Origin: Gonapodya prolifera JEL478
Lineage: Eukaryota > Monoblepharomycota > Monoblepharidomycetes > Monoblepharidales > Gonapodyaceae
Length of the DNA stretch: 24,599 nt
Direction: 5' to 3'
Assembly (NCBI GenBank): GCA_001574975.1
Contig: KQ965912.1
Span: 1 to 24,599, forward strand
Shown here piece after piece: positions 1 to 7,811 of the stretch. Under the pieces are notes generated by a model. The model was not told the DNA's origin and did not search any database. It worked only from the letters and a program-made list of their open reading frames with translations. Made by a program: the position numbers and the translations under genes. Within the stretch, counting starts at the first letter, position 1; every line of letters begins with the position of its first letter.

Positions 1-119
1 TTGTACCCATAACTTTCCGTGCTTGTTCCAACCGTTGCAACTATAATGTCACTTTCTTGTACGCACTGTCCACTTCCAATACTCAGCTCCTTAATACTCA
101 ACAAACAGTTTGATGTTAG

Positions 120-383
120 AGTTGGTACTTGCAACCTGATGGTTACAACTGTGGAGTCTTCACATGCATGGGAATTCTTTTTGCTTTGAGGAACTTTGCA
201 ACCATTGAAAGAATGTTCCAGGGGCAGGATGTACCTCTCACAAGACTCTCTAAATTTGAACTGAAACAATATCTCTTATTTTATCGCAGAGAGCTTTTTG
301 CTTTCACAGGAATGCTTGGCACTCAAAATAGAAAGAGGCCAGATATTGGGGGTGGTCCTGACAATGTATTGATTATGATATAA
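120..383 (+). CDS. C-terminal exon of a C48 (Ulp1-like) cysteine peptidase, partial
   Basis: The frame reads WYLQPDGYNCGVF and continues to a TAA at 381-383. Q-x-D-G-x-N-C-G is the oxyanion Gln and catalytic Cys block of C48 (Ulp1/SENP) peptidases, which cleave SUMO-like proteins or act inside DNA transposons. The downstream helix-rich segment ends the domain at the usual distance from the Cys. An in-frame TAG at 117-119 is best read as a splice acceptor (ttag|AGT), so the exon starts at 120; the catalytic His and Asp should lie in an upstream exon beyond or near the window edge. The single-exon C-terminus next to a retrotransposon suggests a transposon-borne protease (KDZ or Mutator type) rather than a host SUMO protease, but that is inference. 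The first 119 bases show no recognisable His/Asp block. Confidence 0.6.
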   Translation, partial: SWYLQPDGYNCGVFTCMGILFALRNFATIERMFQGQDVPLTRLSKFELKQYLLFYRRELFAFTGMLGTQNRKRPDIGGGPDNVLIMI

Positions 384-1315
384 ACTTTACAAGCCATACA
401 AAAGGAATAAGGACACTCTGCTCCAATGATGTTACTAGTGCAATCAAAAATATATCAACCCTGTCAAACACAGTACAGCAGTTATAAATTTTGGGGATAC
501 CATGTATCAAGAAAGTGCAAACTAATTTATTCATTTAACAATTTTTGTATCCCTCATGTTGTAAAATCAGAATCTCAAGTACTATTTTCAAAGGTGGGGG
601 TGCGTAAGAATCATGACATTTGGGACCGCACTCCCATGTAATGGCAATCTGAGTGTGGAAGAAACCATTGTTGACATTGCATGTTCAACTCTTGTCACAA
701 TGCCACTCTTCCAGAGTTTGTGATACAATTTTGTTACAGCCAGCTGCTTTGAATCTGTTTTGCTTTATTGATCTCATATGATGAATTGTGAAAAGGTGTC
801 ATGTGCAAATGATCGGCAATGTTGGCTGCACCTTTTTGTTTCTGCGCTGATGGGTTGATTGGCACAAATCTCCCTTGCGTGCTCTATGGGAAATAGTGAC
901 TTCAAAATGGAGAATCCAATGTTCCAGATTGTTGGCTGCGCATTTGGTGCTGTGGTACTGACTGTTACAGACTGATCAACTGTGATAGAGTGCGCTGGCA
1001 TGCAACTAGCTTTGGCTAGGGAGCGTTTTGGCTCGCGTCCAGACTGCTCATATGCACACCCTGTTGTTCTGACAGCTTTGCTATAGCTTTGGTTCTCTGT
1101 TTGGTTGGCGTTTGTTTCTGCGCCTACTTAAGAAGTTCACACATTCCGCTTCTCTGTCTACTTGCCAGGACTGGAGTCGTAACCGTCAATGGGAAAAATT
1201 TCCCCCAGGGTGTACAGAGCGCACTCAATGCTAGATTGACTAGCGTAAGTGGAATAATGATTAGAAGTTGACCGCTTCCAGGTGGGCAGGTTCTCACGCA
1301 AACGATTGTGTGTGA
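384..1315. other. Gene-poor stretch between the C48 exon and the retrotransposon
   Basis: No frame longer than about 75 codons resembles a known protein on either strand. No tRNA-like primer-binding site and no copy of the 3' LTR candidate at 6774-6963 can be seen here, so the 5' LTR of the Gypsy element appears to be missing or too decayed to recognise. Short open frames at 426-641 and 1089-1271 have no family features and are not called. Confidence 0.5.
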
Positions 1316-1456
1316 AACCAGGCTGTGCGGAACCTTGAATTGCCCCGCGATGAAAATGCAACCAAATTGACTGAAGGTCACTCCCCAAATCAAGCGGTAC
1401 GTTATCTGCTTGTGGGAGCTGCGAGACTGACAGCTCGCTTGGCAAATGTTAATTGA
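1316..1456 (+). pseudogene. Possible gag C-terminal remnant
   Basis: A 46-codon frame (reading LELPRDENATK, then QAVRYLLVGAARL) ends at a TGA at 1454-1456, directly before the protease frame, which lies in another phase. It is preceded by TGA at 1313. Its amino-acid composition and its position just upstream of protease suit the tail of a decayed Gag, but no zinc knuckle (CCHC) is visible and the frame is short. It could be chance. Confidence 0.25.
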
Positions 1457-2172
1457 AAATTTATTCCCTTCGCCAGAATCCCATTGTTGTCCAACTATCA
1501 AATGTTGCAACTGGATCAAATTCTGAGCCTGTGGTAAATCGTGAAATGAACAAAAATGATTTTGGTGTGAAAGAAAATGATGAGAGGATGTGTGAAAGTG
1601 CAGCAAAAGCACGTCCAATTGATCACACAAATGCAGATTCTGCTACACTGCCGAGTTTTCTCGCAGATGCGACGCTTTGTGATGATTCTTTGGATAGTAA
1701 CAATGCTCAATTACTTTCCACGGAGGAAAAAGAAATGAATTTGAGTTCTTTGAAGTATCATATGGCTGACGTTCATGCATGGGTTGGTGATATTCCTGCG
1801 AATGGAATGCTTGGTTCTGGGTGCAACTTTGATGCTATCTCGCAAACGTTTTGGCAAGCAAATTTCTTGAATAGCAAAGAGTATCCCTGTAAATCTGAAG
1901 ACGGCGACTTCTCTTTTACGTTGGGGACGGGAACAATTTCATACTCTGTTGGAAAAATTTGTGCCCCTGTTAAAGTAGAGAATGGACGCGCCATTCATAC
2001 ATGGTTGCACATTATTCCTGGCTTGTCTCGCGATTGCATTTTGGGTACGCAGTACCACAAAACCTCTGGTGCTTTAATTGACTGGCAAAATTGCACGCTG
2101 CGATTCCCAAATTCTCCTGAAGCTTGTATTGAAGTATTTGGATACACTGAGCCTGTCAAAATCAACGTTTAG
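1453..2172 (+). pseudogene. Retrotransposon aspartic protease region, catalytic Asp lost
   Basis: This 240-codon frame holds a retropepsin-like domain in its second half. The active-site loop reads MLGSGCNFDAIS, where the family has hydrophobic-Asp-Ser/Thr-Gly; the Asp codon is GGT (Gly) at 1813-1815, one A-to-G change from GAT. The second half has the expected beta-rich pattern and a late IIPGLSRDCILGTQ segment matching the conserved 'I-L-G-x' region of retropepsins. The first 110 residues are polar and unrecognised. The frame starts from a TTG at 1453 only because a stop lies upstream, so the true start is unknown. It ends at TAG 2170-2172, but the same frame continues into the RT region, so this stop is a mutation and not the natural end. 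Confidence 0.7.
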
Positions 2173-3971
2173 TCGCATGATCTTGCTGTAGAGCCATCAG
2201 ATGCAATGTTAGCATTGGTTGAAGATGATACAGTGCCATGAGAGTGCTCTGTTGACATGAAGATTACAACAGCAATTGCGCCTTCAATCTCTGTGAAAGA
2301 CCTTGCAGGCCAAAATGTGTTAATTCGACCAAGTCCAATATACTTGGCTCGCGATGGTTTAATGGTAGCAAACGGTGTGCAGAAACTTGAAGCTGACGGA
2401 TCAGCCTGGGTTTGACTCACAAACTGGACAACAAAAGATCTTTTTGTTTCTAAGGGTGCACACATTGCATTCTTTGAGCTGATAAACATGAACAATTATC
2501 ATTTTATTTCACTGCGTGATGACTCGCAACCCATTGAACCTTCTCCTCGATTTAGTGCTAAAGGAATGCTGTTGCCGCAGAAGAATAACTTGCATCTTGT
2601 TCCCATTCCAATTGATGATGTTGGTATCCCTGGTCTCGACTTCTCAAATACAGCCCTGACGCCTTCAGAGCTTGCTCAATTAAAAGAAGTGCCACGTCGC
2701 AATTGTGATGTGTTTCGTGAAGGTGACACACGCGGCATAATTTCCGGCGTGCAGCACCACATCCCAACAGGTGACGCTCTACCCATCAAAACACCTTTGT
2801 ACAGAAGCAGTCCACGTGATCGTGCAAAAATTGACAAAGCTGCTGACAAAATGCTTTTTGATAGAATCATTGAAGAATGCCGTGGTGATTGGTCAGCTCC
2901 AGTTGTTATGGTGCCAAAGAAAGATGGAAAGCTCCAATTTTGCGTTGACTATTGCAAGCTGAATGCCGTGACCAAAAAAGGTGTGTACCCTTTGCCTCGA
3001 ATTGATGATATGTTGGAGGCGACGCAAGGTGCAATGTATTACACTGCACTTGATATAACTTGGGGTTATTGGAATATTGAGATCGCTGAAGAAGATCAAC
3101 CTAAAACTGGGTTTCGAACCCATAGGGGCTTGTATCAATTTCGCCAAATGCCTTTTGGCTTGACAAATGCCCCAGCAACGTTCCAACGTTTAATGGATGC
3201 TACGCTACGTGGTATTGCATGGGATTACACGCTTGTATATCTCAATGACATTTTGATTTTTTCTCATACGTTTGAGGAACATTTGCAACACATTGAAGAA
3301 GTGTTTCAGAGTTTGCGCAATGTGAACTTCAAACTGAAGGCTGCAAAATGTTCTTTCTGTAGTGCTGAAACGCCTTATCTTGGTCATGTGATTACCAACA
3401 ATGGTAAAATTAAAATGGATCCAAAGAAGGTTGATACCGTGAGAAATTTTCCCATGCCTCGAACTCAGAAAGAGTTGCAACGTTTTTTGGGAATGACAGG
3501 CTACTATCGCCATTTTATTCACAACTACGCACATATTGTAGCGCCGTTGACAAATCAAACGGTTGATGGTGCTGTTGTAGACCTCACTACGGGTCCAGCA
3601 TTTGATGCTTTCATGAAAATTAAGGAAAGAATGTGCTCAGAACCTGTGCTGCGTCGTGTTGATTACAATCATCCATTTTATTTGCAAACTGACGCGTCAA
3701 AAAATGCACTTGGTGCTATATTGAGCCAACGCAATGATGATGGTCGTGAATATGTGGTAGGGTATGGGAGCAAACGTTTGACTCCTGCTGAAAGAAAATG
3801 GGACACCTGCACACTTGAAGCTTTTGGTGTCATCTGGGGATGTGAATACTTCCGTCATTATTTGGTCGGAATCCCATTTGAATTACAGACTGATGAGTCA
3901 TTGAAATTGTTGAAAGATGTGAAAAGTACTGGTAAGATTGCCAGATGGGCAATCCGCTTGACTGAGTTTGA
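2173..3971 (+). pseudogene. Retrotransposon reverse transcriptase-RNase H, broken
   Basis: The frame is in phase with the protease and runs through TGA at 2239 and 2413, then openly from 2488. RT signatures are clear: VPKKDGKLQFCVDY, LNAVTKKGVYPLPRIDD, ALDI with its Asp at 3052, FRQMPFGLTNAPATFQ, and the palm box YLNDILIFS. The box should be Y-x-D-D; the first Asp is AAT (Asn) at 3244-3246. An Arg common in the RT 'DYRKLN' block is Cys (TGC at 2953), a CpG-decay-type change. RNase H follows with QTDASKNALGAILSQ and TLEAFGVIWGCEYFRHYL. Near its end the frame meets the 240-bp repeat at 3972 and stops 18 bases later. RNase H's last segment is on the far side, at 4217. Confidence 0.92.
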
Positions 3972-4211
3972 TGCTACACAACCTAAGTGAGCTGCACAAG
4001 CCTGTAAACTGCAGGAACGTGTATATATGATCAGATGTACATAGCAAGACATAATGTGCATAGAACTCACCTGCAGGAACGTGATGCCAAACTTAGGGCA
4101 CGTCCTGCAGGTATGCACATCTAAACCCGCGGCCACAGTAGTGGCACAGCAGATAATACCCAACACTCATACTACACTATATACTCCACGTTAGTGGATG
4201 TCAGTGTGACA
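3972..4211 (-). mobile_element. 240-bp solo-LTR-like repeat, copy 1 (oldest)
   Basis: This copy lies in reverse orientation inside the retrotransposon's RNase H. Its ends are TGCTACACAACC and GTGTGACA, so it runs TG...CA. It is flanked by perfect 5-bp duplications TTTGA at 3967-3971 and 4212-4216. The pol frame on the left (phase of 2488) meets the pol frame on the right (phase of 4194) if the repeat plus one duplication, 245 bp, is discounted, which confirms both the boundaries and that the insertion is nested. It shares with copies 2 and 3 the paired CTGCAGGAACGTG motifs, a CCTGCAGGT palindrome and a TATA-like tract, but is clearly more diverged and has small deletions near its right end. 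Confidence 0.88.
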
Positions 4212-4216
4212 TTTGA

Positions 4217-6479
4217 CTTTCAACCAGTATATAAACCTGGTAAAAAGCATGTGAACGTTGATGCTTTATCACGAGTAGAAGTGAATGGTGAAGATATGGA
4301 AGTGGACGATTCCATTCCCACGTATGGTGATGAGAAACCAAGTGCTGAAATGCCTCCGGCACACCCAATTCATTTGCTCTCCTCAATGACGAGTGGAGAT
4401 CATGATAGTTGCATATCATTTCTTTTACCTGCTTCCCTTGTCATACCTTTTAATTCTATTGATGACGCAAATCAAATGTTATTGACCGTTATCGAAACAA
4501 GATCGTGCGTGAAGGCAAATGATCCGCCTCCCACAATCACAAATTCTGACTCTGTGACGTCAACAGAGGGAGAACTTATCATTGACGCAGACGTAAACAA
4601 TGATACTACGCCTTCTTTTGAGCCTATTTCATTTGATGATGAGACTTATTGTGCTGCAATGATTGCTGACCAAGTAGCAGACCTGCAATTGTCTCGAATC
4701 ATTGAGGTTCTGATGAACAAAGTTCCTCACGCAAAGACAAATGATCGTCTTTATGTTGCTGCGCGTGAAGCTGCAACCAAAATGGCTTTGATTAATGGTT
4801 TATTGATGAGAGTCGCGATGCAAAGTGTACCAGCAACTGGCGCTAATGCTCAGCCTGACGGCACTGTGCCTGCACAGCTTGTAGTACCGTTGTCGCGCCG
4901 GCAAGGCATATTAAGATCTTGTCATGAAGATAGAATGGCGGCACACCAAGGTGCAAATGCTACGCTAAAACGCTTAAGTGGTTGCTACTATTGGCCTGGC
5001 ATGGCCCGCNATGTGAGAGAGTGGGTTGGAAGCTGCTTGACGTGTCAAAGCAGAAAGCCTGCGCAACCTCGCCGTCAAGGGTTGCTTCAGCCCTTTGACT
5101 TTTCTACTGCTCAGCCATGGGATGATCTTGCGATGGATCACATTGGTCCATTCCCCAAAACTGTGCGCGGCAATGTTTATATTCTTGTCGTGATCGACAT
5201 GTTTAATCGCTTTGCCGAGGCGATACCTGAACCTGATACCTCTGCTGAGACGACGGCACTTGCTCTTTATAATCATTGGATTTGCCGTTATGGAATTTTT
5301 AAACAATTGCATTCTGATTGTGGAACTGCATTCCGCAATCAAGTGATGGCGTCATTATCACGTTTGTTGGGGTTTGAACAAACCTTTACGTCACCGCATC
5401 ACCCCCAAGGTAATCCATATGCAGAACGATTTATGAAGCCATTGGGCGATGCTTTAACTGCATACGTAAATGATGATCACCAAAATGATTGGGATNGTGC
5501 ACTTCCTTCTATTATGTTTGCATATGCTACGCGTGTTCACTCTACTACTGGTGACACACCATTTTTCTTAGCAATGGGACGTGACCCTCGTATGCCAACA
5601 GATGTTATGTCTGGCTTAGCACCTCGAAATTGCGCTGTTGTTCAATCTAATAATGACGAAACAAATTTGCCGATCTCGGCAATGTTGTCAAATGCTTATG
5701 ATGCTTTGCGTGGACGTTTATTAAAATCTGCTGAGAAACGCAAATTGATTTATGATGCTAAGCATTTGGACATAAATTTTAGTCCTGAGAACGTTGTGAT
5801 GGTGTACACTGAAGAACCCCATTGTGAAGGGGCGAGCACAAAATTTATTTTGAAATGGAACGGTCCATACAGAGTTCTTGCCGAAGTCACTCCTGTGACA
5901 TGCAAAGTGCGCCACTTGTACACTGGCGATGAAACGATTGCACACGTGCAACAATTGCGAAAGATTGTGCCGCACCCGCAAATAACGTCGGAGGCAACAG
6001 CTGCCCCAACGCCCACTGTGTTGAAAAATTCAGATGTTCTTGCTAGTCTGGTCACGTCAACGCCTGATGTTCAACCTGCTACGCCAGCTGGTATTACCCA
6101 CAATGGCAATATTGCATATGAAATGGAAAAAATTGTTGACAAACGGGTGGACAGGCCTGTTTTTGAATATTTGATAAAATTTCGGGGTTACAGCGAGCCT
6201 GAATGGATTTTGGAAGAAAATATCCAAGGCCAGGCAATGATTGATGCCTATTAACGTGAACACCCCTCTGGCAAAAATGGTACAGTGATTACGAGGAGAT
6301 CACGTAGATCTGCCATGAAAAAACGACTGGCTGAACGTGTAAAACCCCAAAACGCCATTCCTTTTGCGCCTGAACCTGCAAAGCCAAAACAAAATTGCAG
6401 TGGCGCAAATAAGAGATCGAGAGCAAATGATGATAATGAATTTATTCCTCGAAAGAAAGGAAAGAAAATGAGTGTTTAA
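4217..6479 (+). pseudogene. Retrotransposon RNase H tail, integrase, chromodomain and basic tail
   Basis: The frame begins FQPVYKPGKKHVNVDALSR, the standard end of RNase H. A long acidic linker leads to the integrase. Its zinc-binding HHCC shows as CHEDRMAAH and CLTC. The catalytic triad is present: Asp at 5136 (MDHIGPFP), Asp at 5316 (HSDCGTAF) and Glu at 5424 (YAERFM). A chromodomain follows at about 6117-6250 (YEMEKIVDKR, YLIKFRGYSEPEWILEENI), which directs integration to marked chromatin in chromoviruses. A TAA at 6252-6254 is followed in the same frame by 75 more codons ending in a Lys/Arg-rich tail (PRKKGKK), so I take the TAA as a CAA-to-TAA mutation and 6477-6479 as the natural stop. 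Unresolved bases at 5010 and 5496 fall in the integrase. Confidence 0.9.
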
Positions 6480-6765
6480 TGATGTGCTGTTATAGGCCAC
6501 ATAATGAGTTTGTGGACGGAGTGGTTTGGTGTGAATGTTTACACTGTGCCCACCAGACGGACTTTCCTGGGGATCCCCCTGGATTGACCAGGTTGCCCCA
6601 TGGACGTGAGAGGTGTGACAGCAACATAAAGATTCATTTCCTCTCAGGGAGAGTTGCAGTAATGGCAAATTTATTCTTTGTTTTCTGTATTGTTCCCCTT
6701 GACTTTTGTGTGACGCTGCATATGTACTTGTTCTTGCCCTGATGAGGACATCAGTCAAACGTACT
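6480..6765 (+). other. 3' untranslated region of the retrotransposon
   Basis: This 286-bp stretch lies between the natural pol stop and the polypurine tract. It contains an 87-codon open frame (6479-6742) with no family features, which I read as chance. Nothing else is visible. Confidence 0.5.
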
Positions 6766-6773
6766 GGGGGAAG
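6766..6773 (+). other. Polypurine tract of the retrotransposon
   Basis: GGGGGAAG lies directly before TGTGATGGAACG. A purine run abutting a TG start is where plus-strand priming occurs in LTR elements, and this fixes the probable 5' edge of the 3' LTR. Confidence 0.7.
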
Positions 6774-6963
6774 TGTGATGGAACGTTGCGTGATATATTA
6801 TAAGTATTGTAGTCTATCCTATGGGAACCCACGGCTAGGTAGATCCCGACACCAATACAACTGATCCTACCCTTGGACATATCCCACCGTACACGTGCCT
6901 CTACACTGGCTTGTAGATTGAAGATACAAGACTTCCAAAGAAAGACGAGGTTTTGTTCACACA
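6774..6963 (+). repeat. Candidate 3' LTR of the Gypsy element, right end uncertain
   Basis: It starts TGTGATGG next to the polypurine tract and has a TATA-like TATATTATAA at 6794-6803. I place its end at a CA-ending TTCACACA near 6963 only because an unrelated open frame starts at 6974. There is no second copy in the window to align, so length and end are inferred. It shows no resemblance to the 240-bp repeat family. Confidence 0.4.
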
Positions 6964-6973
6964 GGCGGCAGCA

Positions 6974-7342
6974 ATGTTTTGCGCAAATAGCGCGGTGCGA
7001 GTCCCACGTGCGGAGCGTTTTGGAGATGAATGTTCATGTGCTTTGAGAGTGTTGGTTCAACAAGTTTTAAAGTCAAAAGAATGGTGCCCCCAGAAAATGT
7101 GCGTTTTTTTGTAAGACTTGTAGATTACAAACTCAAGATGGGTATCCCATTAGATCCCAACGTTGAAAACGTGTGTGATTTGATGCAGCGGGGGGAATGT
7201 GTTGTGCTTGGCGACGGCCTGCAAATGTGCGTTTTTAAACAGCTTCAGGCTAAGGGTCTTGATTTGTCTCATGAGCAAACCATGGGAGTTGTATCGCCGC
7301 TCTGTGCCTGTCTTTGAGACATTGTTCAAGATGGTGGCGTAA
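6974..7342 (+). pseudogene. Unknown compact ORF with two compensating frameshifts
   Basis: ATG at 6974 opens a frame (RVPRAERFGDECSCALRV, QQVLKSKE) that is overtaken by the +2 phase from about 7075 to 7280 (PPENVRFFVRLVDYKLKMGI, then NVCDLMQRGECVVLGDG). It returns to the first phase for WELYRRSVPVFETLF and TAA at 7340-7342. The return to the original phase suggests one roughly 122-residue gene with two opposite indels rather than two genes. An alternative start is ATG 7030 in the middle phase. I do not recognise the family: no signal peptide, no membrane segment, a mixed alpha/beta composition. There are no introns, and the next ORF starts 5 bp later, unlike the spaced, intron-rich host genes. 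Confidence 0.5.
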
Positions 7343-7347
7343 ACACT

Positions 7348-7482
7348 ATGGAAGGTACCGTAGTGCAGGACACGACAATAGATATTTGGTGAGTGGCCTT
7401 TATTGTTACTTTCCTGCTGTGTGTGGGGGCTATTTGGTTTGCCTACAACTTGCGCTCTCCCAAAATGCATGGGACTGAGTAA
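7348..7482 (+). pseudogene. Unknown small single-membrane-span protein, one internal TGA
   Basis: ATG 7348 to TAA 7480-7482 gives 44 codons with a TGA at 7390-7392 after TTIDIW. The second half is a clear membrane span (VAFIVTFLLCVGAIWFAY) followed by a short positively charged end (NLRSPKMHGTE). TGA may be a TGG-to-TGA change. The ORF starts 5 bp after the previous gene and ends 11 bp before a convergent one. Tiny membrane proteins packed this way are typical of large DNA viruses and related elements, but no family can be named. Confidence 0.4.
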
Positions 7483-7493
7483 GCCTCTCGCAA

Positions 7494-7811
7494 TCAATTC
7501 AAAATATTGAGTATGTCTGAAACATGCTTTCGTGGCCCGTAAACGTATACCACAATCCTCGAGTCAAACTCAGAGTTCTCTACATAATGCAAGCCATTTA
7601 CATTGGCGGCAAATTTGTCGATACACTTGGAAAGCTTGGCCGCTTCAGTACGACGAATATAGCCCAATTGTTCATGGTTTCCATTGAGAATGTGAATTGT
7701 GCTACAGTTGTGCGCGTTGAGGGGCTCGCGCTCAAGAATCAACTCCCAAGTCTTGGTGTCCACACTCGTGAACGGAAAGTACCGCTTTCCCACCAACCAC
7801 ATATCCCACAT
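7494..7811 (-). CDS. Unknown protein, N-terminus cut at a junction
   Basis: The minus-strand frame runs from about 7811 to a stop at 7494-7496, ending YGPRKHVSDILNILN. It stays open beyond the Met at 7811 into sequence that is MFS copy B on the other strand, so the true N-terminus is probably missing and 7811 is only the first Met. A segment ILNGNHE resembles the GNHE box of metallophosphoesterases, but the GD-x-x-DRG box that should precede it is absent, so no function is assigned. It has no introns and converges on the small membrane ORF with an 11-bp gap. Confidence 0.45.
   Translation of the reverse strand: MWDMWLVGKRYFPFTSVDTKTWELILEREPLNAHNCSTIHILNGNHEQLGYIRRTEAAKLSKCIDKFAANVNGLHYVENSEFDSRIVVYVYGPRKHVSDILNILN

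Larger units (their letters stand above)
1316..6963 (+). mobile_element. Degenerate Ty3/Gypsy chromovirus-type retrotransposon, interrupted by a nested repeat
   Basis: Domains run in Ty3/Gypsy order: possible gag tail, aspartic protease, reverse transcriptase, RNase H, HHCC-DDE integrase, C-terminal chromodomain, basic tail, 3' UTR, GGGGGAAG polypurine tract and a TG-starting LTR candidate. Protease to tail is one long frame apart from nonsense codons at 2170, 2239, 2413 and 6252 and a 240-bp insertion at 3972-4211 with TTTGA duplications. The 5' LTR and most of gag are not recognisable, so the left boundary is only where coding similarity begins; the right boundary is a guess at the LTR end. 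The protease Asp and one RT catalytic Asp are also replaced, so the copy cannot be autonomous. Base composition is more AT-rich than the MFS and Tcp11 regions to the right. Confidence 0.9.

Noticed and set aside
384-1452. 5' LTR or tRNA primer-binding site of the Gypsy element
   Set aside because: No segment matches the 3' LTR candidate and no 3'-tRNA complement such as TGGTAGC... was seen.
1124-1630. 168-codon open frame on the minus strand
   Set aside because: It overlaps the gag/protease region of the plus-strand element, has a His/Ser/Leu-rich composition typical of antisense translation and no family motif.
6479-6742. 87-codon plus-strand ORF after the pol stop
   Set aside because: It lies in the retrotransposon 3' UTR, has no motif and overlaps the pol stop by one base; best read as chance.
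7494-7811. Metallophosphoesterase assignment from the GNHE motif
   Set aside because: The preceding metal-binding boxes are absent; a four-residue match is not enough.
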